Origin: Desulfosporosinus sp049943955
GTDB taxonomy: Bacteria; Bacillota; Desulfitobacteriia; Desulfitobacteriales; Desulfitobacteriaceae
DNA: 64,000 nucleotides
Direction of reading: 5' to 3'
Assembly (NCBI RefSeq): GCF_049943955.1
Contig: NZ_JBNFTW010000002.1
Span: 496,001-560,000 of the forward strand
Shown here: positions 7,367 to 17,904 of the stretch, piece by piece
How the letters are laid out: each line of letters opens with the position of its first letter
How positions within the stretch are numbered: the first letter of the stretch is position 1
The notes under the pieces: generated by a model
The model's input: the letters and a program-made list of their open reading frames with translations, nothing else
Told to the model about the DNA's origin: nothing
Database searches by the model: none
Position numbers and translations under genes: made by a program

Positions 7367-8728
7367 ATGTCAAGCGTGTCAAAGAATTCTTCGCCTCCAG
7401 CCAATCATGGCTTCCTCGATAGCTATTTTCATCTATCCGAACTGGGAACCAATGTGCGGACCGAAATTCTAGCCGGAGTGACAACCTTTGTCACCATGGC
7501 TTATATCCTCTTCGTTAATCCAAATATCTTAAACGCCGCTGGAATGCCCATGAATGCAACCTTTGCTGCTACGGCGATTGCTGCTGCTGTCGCAACCTTA
7601 ATCATGGGTGTGTATGCTAACTATCCAATCGCTATGGCTCCCGGGATGGGACTTAATGCATTTTTCACTTACTCAGTAGTCATTGGAATGAAACTTCCTT
7701 GGCAAACTGCTCTCGGTGCGGTCTTTATTTCTGGATTGATTTTCTTTCTCTTAACCGTCACTAAAGTCCGGGAATGGATTATGGAAGGAGTTCCCACGGT
7801 TTTACGCCTTTCTATCGGTGTCGGCATTGGATTATTTATTGCCTTTATCGGCTTGCAAGATGGCGGCCTTGTCACAGCCAATAAGGATACTCTGGTTCAA
7901 TTAGGCAATATGAAGTCTCCTAGTGTCCTTGTGACCGTATTTGGGTTAATTGTAACTGGATTCTTTATGGCTAAACGGATTAAAGGCGGCCTATTATATG
8001 GAATCTTTCTGACCACGATTTTTAGTATGTTTATGGGCGTTAAGCAGTTCCCAACGAGTTTATCGAGTTTCGTTACTTTCTCCAATCCTTTCCATGCTGT
8101 AGCACCGATTATGGGTAAACTTGATTTTGGGGGCGTATTTGACCGTGGTTTAATCTCAATTCTTTTTGCCTTTACGTTTGTCGATTTATTTGATAATATA
8201 GGGACCTTACTGGGGATTTCCCGCAAAGCTGGTCTTTTGGATGAAAATGGCAATCTGCCAAGAGTCGGCAGAGCTTTGATGTCCGATTCGATAGGCACAA
8301 TGTTTGGCTCTATCATGGGGACTCCAACGGTAACGTCCTATATTGAAAGTACGGCAGGCGTAGCTGAGGGCGGCAAGAGTGGTTTAACCGCAGTAACCGT
8401 TGCAGTTCTTTTCGTTTTATCCATCATCTTTGCTCCTCTTGTTGGCTTGATTCCAAGTCAAGCAACAGCACCTGTTCTTATTCTGGTGGGTGTCTTAATG
8501 ATGAGCGAAGTAGTCCATATCAATTTTGAAGATTTTACGGAAGCTTTTCCAGCCTTTATCACCATTGTCATGATGCCCTTAACTTATTCTATTGCTCAAG
8601 GCTTGGCATTTGGGTTCATGTCTTATACCATTATTAAATTAATTACCGGAAGACACAAAGAAAACAATGCAGTAACCTATATCTTAACTATCTTATTTAT
8701 CATTCACTTTATCCTTGGTGGGGGTTAA
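7367..8728 (+). CDS. NCS2 family guanine/hypoxanthine-type permease
   Basis: A 453-residue membrane protein of the AzgA/PbuG branch of the NCS2 (nucleobase:cation symporter) family. It has the start signature EILAGVTTFVTMAYILFVNP, MAPGMGLNAFFTY in transmembrane segment 3, FVDLFDNIGTLLGI, and GTPTVTSYIESTAGVAEGG with the substrate-contacting Glu. About 12-14 hydrophobic segments are present. RBS AGGGAGGG precedes the ATG. Its place between the hydroxylase and the deaminase genes, under a guanine-class riboswitch, supports import of guanine, hypoxanthine or xanthine for catabolism. Confidence 0.92.
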   Translation: MSSVSKNSSPPANHGFLDSYFHLSELGTNVRTEILAGVTTFVTMAYILFVNPNILNAAGMPMNATFAATAIAAAVATLIMGVYANYPIAMAPGMGLNAFFTYSVVIGMKLPWQTALGAVFISGLIFFLLTVTKVREWIMEGVPTVLRLSIGVGIGLFIAFIGLQDGGLVTANKDTLVQLGNMKSPSVLVTVFGLIVTGFFMAKRIKGGLLYGIFLTTIFSMFMGVKQFPTSLSSFVTFSNPFHAVAPIMGKLDFGGVFDRGLISILFAFTFVDLFDNIGTLLGISRKAGLLDENGNLPRVGRALMSDSIGTMFGSIMGTPTVTSYIESTAGVAEGGKSGLTAVTVAVLFVLSIIFAPLVGLIPSQATAPVLILVGVLMMSEVVHINFEDFTEAFPAFITIVMMPLTYSIAQGLAFGFMSYTIIKLITGRHKENNAVTYILTILFIIHFILGGG

Positions 8729-8745
8729 TAAGTCACGGGTATAAG

Positions 8746-8781
8746 GGAGAGATGTGTATGAAACGTTAAGAACATCTCTCC
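8746..8781 (+). other. Intergenic hairpin in the purine operon
   Basis: A perfect 10-bp stem (8746-8755 with 8772-8781) encloses a five-codon minigene (ATG at 8752 to TAA). A GGGTTTTT tract follows about 9 bases later. It may be a weak attenuator or a processing site between permease and amidohydrolase genes. Confidence 0.4.
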
Positions 8782-8841
8782 TGATTCCTGGGTTTTTAAG
8801 TGAATAATACTCTTTCGGAAGAGGAAAAGGTGGAATATAGA

Positions 8842-10173
8842 ATGCGTATACTTTTTAAAAACGCGACCATTGTGACCATGAATGCTCAGCGTGAGGTTAT
8901 CAAGGGCGATCTGTTAGTGGATGGCTCAAGGATTGCAGCGGTTGGGGAGGTTAAGGAACCTTCTGCAGATCAAGTGATTGATTTGGATGGTGACTTGCTC
9001 ATTCCCGGTTTAATTCAAACTCATATCCATCTCTGTCAGACCTTGTTTCGGGGGCAGGCTGATGATTTGGAACTTTTGGACTGGCTTAAACTTAGAATTT
9101 GGCCCTTGGAAGGCGGACATGATCCGGAATCGATCTACGATTCCGCATTGCTGGGAATTGGCGAACTCTTTTTAGGCGGAACGACAACCATTGTCGATAT
9201 GGAAACAGTGCATTATACAGAGCATGCTTTTGAAGCCATTCTTTCAAGCGGGTTAAGGGCTCTGGCCGGGAAAGTCATGATGGATGACCCCAGCGGGGAT
9301 GTACCTCTTTCCTTGCAGGAAACAACAGAGGGTTCACTACAAGAAAGTGTAGATTTATTTGAGAAATTTAACGGACAAGGAAACGGACGTCTGGAAGTTG
9401 CCTTTACGCCTCGCTTTGTCGTTTCTTGTACCGATACTTTATTAAAAGAAGTTTCACGGTTGGCGCGGGAAAAGAATGCCTTCGTGCATACCCATGCTTC
9501 TGAAAACCGGGGCGAAATTCAAGTTGTGGAAAGTACTCGGGGAATGCGCAATGTTGTGTATTTAGATAAGGTCGGCTTGACAGGTCCGAAACTTATTCTT
9601 GCCCACTGCATTTGGCTGGATGAGACTGAAAAAGATATCCTAATTCGCAGCAAAACGCGAATTTCACATTGCCCGTCATCAAATTTGAAATTGGCCTCGG
9701 GGATAGCTGCCATTCCAGAACTCCTGGAGCGAGGCGCTGAAGTCTCTCTCAGTTCCGATGGAGCCCCCTGCAGCAATAATCTGGATGGATTTCGTGAAAT
9801 GCGCCACGCAGCCTTAATGCAAAAGCCCTTACATGGTCCAACTGCAATGCCGGCTCAAAAAGTATTTGAACTGGCAACTATTGCGGGAGCACGTGCTCTG
9901 GGACGCGAAGGAGATCTTGGCAGTCTGGAGGTCGGGAAAAAAGCTGATTTGGCGGTTGTCAGCCTTCAGGGACTGCATACCTGGCCCAACCAACATGTGG
10001 ACGTATACTCTCAGTTAGTTTATCAGGCTTATCCCTCGGATGTTCGTCTCACAATGGTGGATGGACAAATCGTCATGAAAGACCGCCAGTTGTTGACAAT
10101 TGACGTCCCTGAACTTAAGAAAAGCGCAACTCAAAGCTTGAATCGAATTATGAAACGAGTAGGAATGATTTGA
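8842..10173 (+). CDS. Amidohydrolase family deaminase (guanine deaminase / 5'-deoxyadenosine deaminase-like)
   Basis: A 443-residue metal-dependent deaminase of the chlorohydrolase/MtaD/SsnA group of the amidohydrolase superfamily. Metal ligands are visible: H61 and H63 in QTHIHL, His in FVHTHASEN, His in LAHCIWL and Asp in SSDGAPCSNN. The family includes guanine, S-adenosylhomocysteine and 5'-deoxyadenosine deaminases. In a purine catabolic operon next to xanthine dehydrogenase, guanine to xanthine conversion is the natural guess, but sequence alone does not settle it. The ATG at 8842 has AAGGTGG upstream; an in-frame GTG at 8800 has no RBS. Confidence 0.82.
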   Translation: MRILFKNATIVTMNAQREVIKGDLLVDGSRIAAVGEVKEPSADQVIDLDGDLLIPGLIQTHIHLCQTLFRGQADDLELLDWLKLRIWPLEGGHDPESIYDSALLGIGELFLGGTTTIVDMETVHYTEHAFEAILSSGLRALAGKVMMDDPSGDVPLSLQETTEGSLQESVDLFEKFNGQGNGRLEVAFTPRFVVSCTDTLLKEVSRLAREKNAFVHTHASENRGEIQVVESTRGMRNVVYLDKVGLTGPKLILAHCIWLDETEKDILIRSKTRISHCPSSNLKLASGIAAIPELLERGAEVSLSSDGAPCSNNLDGFREMRHAALMQKPLHGPTAMPAQKVFELATIAGARALGREGDLGSLEVGKKADLAVVSLQGLHTWPNQHVDVYSQLVYQAYPSDVRLTMVDGQIVMKDRQLLTIDVPELKKSATQSLNRIMKRVGMI

Positions 10174-10239
10174 GAAGGCGTCTGCAACAGTGAAGGAGAA
10201 AATTCCTAACTCATAGTGCTTTTCTGGAAGGAGGAGTGA

Positions 10240-11967
10240 ATGGTGTCCAGCTTTAGGCAAAGAATGGATGAGTCGAGAGGGTTAGCACGCCTGGATCTTA
10301 TCTTGAAAAGGGCGAGGCTGGTCAATGTTTTTTCAGGCGAAATCCATGAGACAGATATCGGTATCCATGAGGGAATGTTTGTTGGCATTGGAACTTATGA
10401 GGATGCGGAAAGAGTCCAGGATTTAGGCGGTGATTACGTCGTTCCTGGTCTTATCGACGGACATGTCCATATTGAAAGCTCACATCTTTGCCCTGAAGAA
10501 TTTTGTTCTCTTCTTCTTACCCACGGAGTAACCACCGCTGTTGTTGACCCCCATGAAATCGCCAATGTCTTAGGTGTTCAAGGAATTCACTATATCTTGG
10601 ATAGCATTGAAGATTTGCCTTTCAATGCCTTTGTAGCTCTTCCTTCCTGTGTTCCGGCAACGGAATTAGAAACATCCGGGGCCCGCCTTAGGGCGGATGA
10701 TCTCAAGGAGTTTCTTGATCATCCAAGAGTAATCGGACTTGGAGAAGTCATGGATTATCCGGGAGTTTTGGCAGCCAAAGAAGAGATGGTGGCAAAATTG
10801 GAACTTCCGCTGAGGTTTAAAGATGGTCATGCACCCGGAATATCTCCCCAGGATCTTAATGCCTATTATCGAGCTGGAATTCATACAGAACATGAGTGTT
10901 CTACCGTTGAAGAGGCCAGAGAACGCCTGCGCCGAGGGTTTTATGTGATGCTGAGAGAAGGGAGCGCCGCTAAAAATCTCCGCAATCTTTTGCCCGCTGT
11001 GACGCCGGAGAACTCAGGCCAATGCTTGTTAGTTACCGATGATCGGCATCCCAGGGATTTAATTCAAGAAGGTTCCATTGATCATTTAGTCCGCTTGGCG
11101 ATTCAAGAGGGAGTAAATCCCGTTCGGGTAATCCAGATGGCTACTATTAATACTGCTCGGGCCATAGGGCTTTCAAGGCTGGGAGCAGTGGCACCGGGAT
11201 ATCAGGCTGATTTTGCGATTTTAAAAGACCTTAATCGGTTTGAGATCGAAGAAGTATATTGGCGGGGAAAACGCCAAAGTCACAGAGGTGAGCCTCCTCG
11301 CTTTACAAGATCCAGCAGCAAAGGCTTGACTGCGAGTGTTCATATTGGCAATAGGTCTCTTGATCAACTCAATGTGAAAATAGACTCTAAGGGATTACAT
11401 TCCGCAAGAGTACGTGTCATTGGAGTTCAGGGACATTCGCTCGTAACTTCAGAACTTGTGCGAGACTTACCGATAATTAATCATTGTATCTCTGCCGACC
11501 CTGCTCAAAAGATAGCCAAAATAGCCGTTCTGGAGCGTCATCATAAGACGGGGAACGTGGGTATCGGCTTTGTCGAAGGGTTAGGTCTGACCAAAGGAGC
11601 CATTGCCTCCACGGTTGCCCATGATTCTCATAATCTCGTCGTCGTGGGAATGAGTGATGAAGAAATGAATCTGGCTATTCAAACCTGCGTTGAAATGGGG
11701 GGCGGCCTTTGTCTGATAGAGGACGAGCAAGTGATTGGCAAACTTCCGCTGCCGATCGCCGGGTTAATGTCTGATCAAGACGCCTATTCTGTTGCTCGGA
11801 CTTTAAGTGAAATTCATGAGCAAGCCCATAGTTTAGGTGTTTTTGAAACCATTGATCCCTTTATGACACTGGCTTTTTTGTCTCTTCCGGTAATACCTGA
11901 ATTAAAACTGACGGATTTGGGATTGGTCAATGCGGCTAAATTTCAATTAACCGGCCTTCTGGTCTGA
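10240..11967 (+). CDS. ade: Adenine deaminase
   Basis: A 575-residue adenine deaminase (AdeC type), converting adenine to hypoxanthine and ammonia, with a binuclear metal site. Seen: GLIDGHVHIESSHL (H75 and H77), VVDPHEIANVLG, LGEVMDYPGV, DGHAPG and the C-terminal domain with AHDSHNLVVVG. Length is normal. RBS AAGGAGGAG. Last gene of the purine operon; hypoxanthine made here would feed the hydroxylase encoded upstream. Followed by a strong terminator. Confidence 0.93.
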   Translation: MVSSFRQRMDESRGLARLDLILKRARLVNVFSGEIHETDIGIHEGMFVGIGTYEDAERVQDLGGDYVVPGLIDGHVHIESSHLCPEEFCSLLLTHGVTTAVVDPHEIANVLGVQGIHYILDSIEDLPFNAFVALPSCVPATELETSGARLRADDLKEFLDHPRVIGLGEVMDYPGVLAAKEEMVAKLELPLRFKDGHAPGISPQDLNAYYRAGIHTEHECSTVEEARERLRRGFYVMLREGSAAKNLRNLLPAVTPENSGQCLLVTDDRHPRDLIQEGSIDHLVRLAIQEGVNPVRVIQMATINTARAIGLSRLGAVAPGYQADFAILKDLNRFEIEEVYWRGKRQSHRGEPPRFTRSSSKGLTASVHIGNRSLDQLNVKIDSKGLHSARVRVIGVQGHSLVTSELVRDLPIINHCISADPAQKIAKIAVLERHHKTGNVGIGFVEGLGLTKGAIASTVAHDSHNLVVVGMSDEEMNLAIQTCVEMGGGLCLIEDEQVIGKLPLPIAGLMSDQDAYSVARTLSEIHEQAHSLGVFETIDPFMTLAFLSLPVIPELKLTDLGLVNAAKFQLTGLLV

Positions 11968-12007
11968 GCGATACCAATTAATGCGGCACAGTGAAAAAAA
12001 AGCGGTC

Positions 12008-12073
12008 TATGCTTACCGAGATGGTTTTGGTTCTACGACCAAAAATATCCTGAGTGAGCATAATTTTTTTTTT
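12008..12073 (+). terminator. Rho-independent terminator of the purine operon
   Basis: An outer stem (12008-12016 with 12054-12062) and an inner perfect stem (TTTTGGT with ACCAAAA) are followed by ten Ts at 12064-12073. Confidence 0.85.
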
Positions 12074-12173
12074 CGGATGTATCAATATCCCAATAGCATG
12101 TTGTAGAATTGAAGGAATCTGAGAATAATATGTCGAATAAACGAATTTTGACCAAAGAATGGAGGGTGAATTT

Positions 12174-13541
12174 TTGAAAGAAGAGTCGCATGTTAAAAGA
12201 GAGGGTTTTTCAAGTAGTATTGGTGTCATTGCAGCTGTATTAGGCTCAGCCGTTGGCTTAGGGAATATATGGAAATTCCCCTATGTAACTGGAGCGAATG
12301 GGGGAGCTGCCTTTATTCTCGTATATCTCCTGTGCTTAGCACTGGTCGGCTTGCCTGTAATGTTATCAGAGCATCTCATAGGACGGGCTACAAAATCTAA
12401 TGCCGTCGCTGCTTTTAAGAAACTTGAGCCAAGACGGCCCTGGTTTTTAGTTGGCGGAGCCGGGGTAGTCAGCGCTTTCTTGATTATGGCTTTCTATACA
12501 ACGGTGTCAGGCTGGGTTTATGCGTATATTTTCAAATCTGCCAGTGGTGCACTTTTGACGAATAAACCACAGGAAACAACTCAAGTCTTTAACTCATTGG
12601 TTTCAGGAGTCAGCGAACCCTTATTTTGGCAAGTAGTTGTTCTCATAGTGATTGGAATTATTATTATGGCAGGAGTTACAAAAGGTATTGAAAGAGTAAC
12701 GAAATTTTTGATGCCCATGCTTTTTATCCTGCTCATTATTATCGATATCAGATCCTTAACCTTGCCGGGAGCTTCTGCCGGATTATCCTTCTTGTTCAAA
12801 CCGGACTTTTCCAAAATTACAGTCAGTGCCATATTGGCGGCTTTAGGATTAGCATTTTTTAAGCTGAGTGTTGGCATGGGAGCTATGATTACTTATGGCA
12901 GTTATGTTGATAATCGAGAAGACTTGCCAAAGATGGCAGTAAAAGTTGCTCTTTCCGATACCTTAGTTTCCTTAATGGCTGGAGTTGCTATTTTTCCGGC
13001 AGTATTTGCCTTTGGCTTTAAACCGGATGCTGGTCCCAGGTTATTGTTTATCATTATTCCGACTGTCTTTAATTCCATGCCTTTAGGCAGAATCTTTATG
13101 GTCTTATTCTTTTTATTAACTGCTTTTGCCGCAACTGGTGCAATGTTGTCTTTATTAGAAGTTCCTATAGCCTATTTGACGGAAGAGTATCAATGGTCTC
13201 GACGCAAAGCAACGCTATTAACAATTATAGGGATTGGGCTGCTTGGCTCAACGGCCACTTTGTCAAATAGCTTGTTATCACATGTTTTGTTGTTTGGTAA
13301 GACATTTTTTGATTTCTTTGATTTTGCGACTTCAAATGTGCTTCTTCCCCTGGGAGGAATATTTATTGCCTTGTTTGTAGGTTGGCAATGGAGTTTTGCT
13401 AATGTCCAACGAGAGATGACCAATGAAGGCCAATTAGCTAATGAAGGCTTGTTTAATGTCTACATGTTTTTAGTTAGGTTTGTAGTCCCCATTGCGATTA
13501 TCATTGTCCTGTTAACAGGTTTAAATTTCATTCATGTTTAA
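12174..13541 (+). CDS. Sodium-dependent symporter, neurotransmitter:sodium symporter (NSS) family
   Basis: A 455-residue LeuT-fold secondary transporter. The first segment contains GSAVGLGNIWKFPY, the NSS signature carrying sodium and substrate contacts. About 11-12 hydrophobic segments follow, and bacterial members usually import amino acids with sodium. TTG at 12174 is chosen because GGAGGGTG ends 5 bases before it; the ATG at 12159 has no RBS. It stands alone between terminators, so its link with purine use is only positional. Substrate unknown. Confidence 0.88.
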   Translation: MKEESHVKREGFSSSIGVIAAVLGSAVGLGNIWKFPYVTGANGGAAFILVYLLCLALVGLPVMLSEHLIGRATKSNAVAAFKKLEPRRPWFLVGGAGVVSAFLIMAFYTTVSGWVYAYIFKSASGALLTNKPQETTQVFNSLVSGVSEPLFWQVVVLIVIGIIIMAGVTKGIERVTKFLMPMLFILLIIIDIRSLTLPGASAGLSFLFKPDFSKITVSAILAALGLAFFKLSVGMGAMITYGSYVDNREDLPKMAVKVALSDTLVSLMAGVAIFPAVFAFGFKPDAGPRLLFIIIPTVFNSMPLGRIFMVLFFLLTAFAATGAMLSLLEVPIAYLTEEYQWSRRKATLLTIIGIGLLGSTATLSNSLLSHVLLFGKTFFDFFDFATSNVLLPLGGIFIALFVGWQWSFANVQREMTNEGQLANEGLFNVYMFLVRFVVPIAIIIVLLTGLNFIHV

Positions 13542-13679
13542 ATAGAACCCAGAAAGTAATAGGACTAATGGGAAAATTATATTTTGATTTATCAATAAAA
13601 GAGGTTATTTCGCATATTTTGACGAACTAAAAAATTTAGGGGTGATATCACACTAAATTTGGATAGGGTGAGTAGATTA

Positions 13680-14747
13680 ATGCGCTTGGTGAATACACAT
13701 TTCGTCAAAGAAGGATCTGTCCTGGCACGTCCTGTGATTAACTCTTCCGGCAAAATTTTATTACAGTCCGGGGTTCGTGTGACGGCATTATATATTGAAC
13801 GCTTAATTGCTATGGGTTACGATGTTCTGTTTATTGAAGACGACCGCCTTGACGATGTAGAATTATTTGCGACTATTTCTGAGAAAACCCGTGAAGTCGC
13901 TTATAAGACAATTCAAAATATCAGCAAATACATTGAATGCAATACTGAAAAGTCATTGCCTGTTTCTGGAGTTCGTTTGACGATTAAAGAAATGATTAAT
14001 GATCTTTTGTCGAGCAAAGATATTTTGGGCAATTTGACGGATATCCAAGGGTATGACAACTATACCTTCCACCATTCCATTAATACAACAATTATTGCCC
14101 TTGTTCTGGGAATTGGTTCCGGTTATAATGAACAACGCTTGCTTGAATTTGGTATGGGGGTCCTGATGCATGATATCGGAAAAATTATGATACCCGAATG
14201 TATCCTTAATAAGAAAACGCCCCTTACAGATGAAGAATTTATGGAAATTAAGAAACATACAATAAACGGCTTTGATATGTTACGTAAAAATAATGATTTT
14301 AGTTTGCTTTCTGCACATATTGCTTTTCAACATCAGGAAAAGTGGAATGGTTCCGGTTATCCTCGGGGATTGAAGGGTACAGAAATCCATGAATACGGCA
14401 GGATGGCCGCGGTTGCTGATGTTTATGAAGCATTAACAAGCCGCAGGGTCTATCGTAAGGCTGTAGAGCCCAACGCGGCGTATGAGTATATTATTGCTCA
14501 AGCAAATTCTCATTTTGACCCTAAAATGTTAGAGTTGTTCAAGAAACATATTGCTGTTTACCCTTCCGGTTCGGGTATTTTGTTAAGTAATGGACAAAGG
14601 GGAAATGTTGTTAAACAAAATTCTTTATTTCCTAATCGTCCTTATGTAAGAGTTTTCTATCAAGGGGAAGAAGAACTCTCCGAACCTATTGATTATAATT
14701 TAGCCGATTGTCCGTCGATCATGATTATGGCAGTTGATAATCGTTAA
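13680..14747 (+). CDS. HD-GYP domain protein, probable cyclic di-GMP phosphodiesterase
   Basis: A 355-residue cytoplasmic protein with an N-terminal region of about 120 residues resembling DUF3391-type domains (VKEGSVLARPVINSSGKILL), then an HD-GYP domain. The HD pair is at residues 164-165 (LMHDIGKIMIP) and the GYP motif at about 226-228 (NGSGYPRGLKG), with HHSINTT upstream. Both motifs are intact, so an active phosphodiesterase is likely. The start is uncertain: ATG 13680 has AGGGTGAG upstream, and a TTG at 13659 is also possible. Monocistronic, with a terminator behind. Confidence 0.88.
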   Translation: MRLVNTHFVKEGSVLARPVINSSGKILLQSGVRVTALYIERLIAMGYDVLFIEDDRLDDVELFATISEKTREVAYKTIQNISKYIECNTEKSLPVSGVRLTIKEMINDLLSSKDILGNLTDIQGYDNYTFHHSINTTIIALVLGIGSGYNEQRLLEFGMGVLMHDIGKIMIPECILNKKTPLTDEEFMEIKKHTINGFDMLRKNNDFSLLSAHIAFQHQEKWNGSGYPRGLKGTEIHEYGRMAAVADVYEALTSRRVYRKAVEPNAAYEYIIAQANSHFDPKMLELFKKHIAVYPSGSGILLSNGQRGNVVKQNSLFPNRPYVRVFYQGEEELSEPIDYNLADCPSIMIMAVDNR

Positions 14748-14826
14748 GTTTTGCTTCGACTTTTGAATTGAATTTAACAAAGGTCACTTTACATTTATAG
14801 TTAAGAGAATATGTTCAACGAATTAA

Positions 14827-14871
14827 GGGCTGCAACAAGTAGACTAGTAAACTTGTTGCAGCCCTTTTTTT
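14827..14871 (+). terminator. Rho-independent terminator
   Basis: A perfect 14-bp stem (14827-14840 with 14851-14864) is followed by seven Ts. It ends the HD-GYP transcript. Confidence 0.92.
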
Positions 14872-14929
14872 CCTGCTTCCTTTATAAGGTTGGAGGTTAA
14901 AGTGATTTCAGATATCAACAAATGACAAG

Positions 14930-17041
14930 TTAAGAAGTGAGAAGATTTTTGAATTCTTCAATTCCATGAACCGGACTTTGACAGGTGAAGTCCTGACAGA
15001 GATAGGCGGTTGTTTGGCCCGTCTCTATCGGGTAATCCTTAAGCCAAGGAATAAAAGAGTCAAGGCTTCCTTCATGATAAAGAACTGAAGCGAAGGGACG
15101 GAAGTCTGAGAAAAAGGTTTTACGCATCTCTGAAAGTTGGGGAGAGTTCAGGGATCCGGCAAGAATCAGCTCCTGGCTTGGCTTCAGAGCAAATTGCAGA
15201 GCTTGCAAAAATGACGTGTAGCCTGAAGGATGTTCTTCAAGCAGCGGACGGAAGCAGAAGAAAAGCTGCTCTGCTTTTTTATTCCACCCTTCTTCACCGG
15301 TAAGGCGCGCGAATCGAATTAGATTTTGCGCTGTCAATGAATTACCGGACGGAAGAGCTCCGTCATAACTTTCCTTAGGGCGGATAAGAAGCTCTTCGGC
15401 ATCTAAACCAGTCAAAAAATATCCCCCATCGTTGTTGTCAAAAAAAAGTCGTTCAAGCTGATCTTGAAGTTCAAGGGCAGTTTTAAGATAATGGGACTTT
15501 CCGCAGGCAGAATAGAGCTCCAAGAGTCCCTCGATTAAAAAGGCATAGTCATCTAAATAGCCTAAATAGGCTGAATCTCCTTTCCTGAATCGAGCTAAGA
15601 GCCGACCATCACTGCGTCGGAGGTTAGTAAGGATAAAGTTGACAGCTGTTTCTGCCGCCTTCAAAAATTCCGGGTTGCCTAATACTTGCGCGCCCTTGGC
15701 TAAGGCTGTGATCATCAGACCATTCCAGGCTGTTAGAATCTTATCATCTTTGTGAGGATGAACTCGTTGCTCACGGGTGTCAAACAGAGCACGGCGAGAT
15801 GTTTCAAGAGATTCCAGCTCTTCAGGAATTAAATCAGGATTGTCAATTAAACTCTTTCCTAAATCTCCCTGAAGTAAATTGGGTATACTTTTTCCTTCGA
15901 AATTTCCTTTTGAAGTTATGTTATAGACCTCACAATAGTTTGAACCCGCTTCTTGACCGAGCACGTTTTCTACTTCTTCAGGCGTCCAAACATGGAATTT
16001 CCCCTCGATTCCTTCGGCATCAGCATCTTCTGCTGAATAAAAGCCTCCCTCAGGAGAGGTCATATCACGAAGCACATAGGTAAAAATACTTCTGGCTATT
16101 TGCGCATCTCTGGGCTGATGACTAACTTGATAAGCTTCCAGGTAGGCTAAAGCAAGCAGTGCGTTGTCATAGAGCATTTTTTCGAAATGAGGAACCAGCC
16201 ATTTCTCATCGGTGCTATACCGGGCAAAACCGAAACCAATATGGTCATAAATTCCTCCCCAGGCCATTCCGTCTAAAGTTTTGCGTACCATAGCAAGGGC
16301 TTTGCTCTGGGGATGGTCTTGGGCATAACGTAAGAGGAAGGTTAGTGTGTGGGGGGAGGGGAATTTTGGGGCTTGACCAAAACCACCATAGCGAGAATCA
16401 AAACTTCGGTCTAACGTCTGATAAGCTTTTTCAATAACGTCTTTTCCCCAGGACTGGATCCCCTCAGTTGCAGAAGGCTGGAATACGGCCTTTGTTGGGA
16501 CAGCTTGCTGAGATTGAACGGCTGATACAATCTGCTCGCTTGTCTCTCTGACATGTGATTCTTTGTCTTTCCAAAGGACACCGACTTGTTCCAGAAGTTC
16601 CATTAGTCCTTGGCGGCCATAATGTGCATTTTTGGGGAAATATGTCCCTGCGAAGAAAGGCTTTTTCTCAGGTGTCATCATGATTGTCAGCGGCCATCCG
16701 CCTGACCCTGTTAAAGCCTGACAGAAAGACATGTAAATATGGTCGATATCCGGACGCTCCTCGCGGTCAACTTTAATTGAGACAAAATAACGATTTAAGA
16801 GGTCTGCGACCTCTTGGTCTTCGAAGGATTCACGTTCCATGACGTGACACCAATGACAGGTCGGTAAACTACACTACGAATACCCAATAGATAAGAAAAC
16901 AGGTTTGTTTTCCGTTTTTGCTTTTTGAAAAGCCTCTTCACTCCACGGATACCAGTCAACTGGGTTATAGGCATGTTGGAGTAAGTAGGGGGACTTTTCA
17001 TTAGCTAATCTATTGGGTATATGCTTACTATTTGTTGTCAT
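14930..17041 (-). pseudogene. Thioredoxin-domain protein of the YyaL/SPATA20 (DUF255) family, interrupted by an in-frame TAG
   Basis: The full frame runs from ATG at 17041 (strong AAGGAGGTG RBS) to 14930, 704 codons, the normal length for this family of thioredoxin-fold plus (a/a)6-barrel proteins of uncertain function. The N-terminal part reads NRLANEKSPYLLQHAYNPVD...FLSIGYS and the rest resumes TCHWCHVMERESF with the CxxC active site. Between S and T, five extra codons (TAG TGT AGT TTA CCG) are inserted in frame; the first is a stop. Translation would end after about 55 residues, or reinitiate at the ATG at 16840 downstream of the CxxC, giving a 636-residue protein without the redox site. 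Everything else looks intact, so the lesion is recent or a sequencing artefact. Confidence 0.8.
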
Positions 17042-17223
17042 GGGCAACACCTCCTTTTTTCTGAGGAATTTGGTTTGATGTAATAACAAGTCTTTGAATA
17101 TTATTATCCGTTAGGACTTTAATAATTCTTTTAAGGATTAGCTTCTAATGGTTACATTCTAAGAGTTTAGAAAAAGAACAGCAACCCTTGATTCTAATAT
17201 TTAGCTCAAGTTCCGTGTCCAAA

Positions 17224-17862
17224 TTATAATTTTGCAAAAATGACACTATGTAGTTCCGGTAGTGTGGTATAGCGTTTATACGGATTGTAATTTCTGGGGA
17301 AAGCAGCGACTCTCTCACCGGCTATGTAGAGTTCAATCGTATTAGATGTTGCTCGAAACGAGCATGATTGGCCTACATAGGAAAAATGAATGCTATAGAA
17401 AAAGCCGTCATAATCGACGTGATGGTTAAATTGGACCTTGGTCTCTTTCCAGTCCGCAAACTCATATCTAGTGGCAGGAAGGGGTTGTAAGAAAGGTTTG
17501 TCGATCTTTTCAAAGGCCGTTAGGCGATTGCCCTCCATCTTTTGAAAGGGGCGGCTAATGAGTTTTAAAAGTTCCTCCTTAACGGCTTGGTTAATCTCGT
17601 ATAGGCTAAAAAATTGTCGGTTTCTCAGGGCTGCAAGGATTCTCCTGGATACATTACCCACCATATTCTCATCGGCAGCTTTATCCTTTGGGTGAAGAGC
17701 TCGAGCAGGAACCAGTGTAGTCCGGTAATGTCTTGCCATTTCGTTATAACTTTTATTGAGGATCGGGTCTACTCGGTCTGGAGTAATAACGGCTGTTTTG
17801 GTATTGTCAGGAATAGTAACCTTGGGGACGCCTCCGAAATATTCATAAGCCGTACATGGGCG
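17224..17862 (-). mobile_element. IS21-family IstA transposase fragment
   Basis: An open frame of about 213 codons, bounded by a stop at 17863-17865, encodes the middle and C-terminal part of an IS21 IstA-like transposase (YEYFGGVPKVTIPDNTKTAV, LNKSYNEMARHYRT, ADENMVGNVSRRIL, FNHHVDYDGFFYSIHFSYVG). The N-terminal HTH and most of the catalytic domain are missing. The C-terminus stops at LHSVIFAKL, shorter than usual, and no istB follows. It is a dead remnant whose left edge abuts the truncated gene at 17905. Confidence 0.75.
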
Positions 17863-17904
17863 TCAATCCAATTTGGGAGTTTTTTGGCAGCTAATGAATA
17901 TGAC

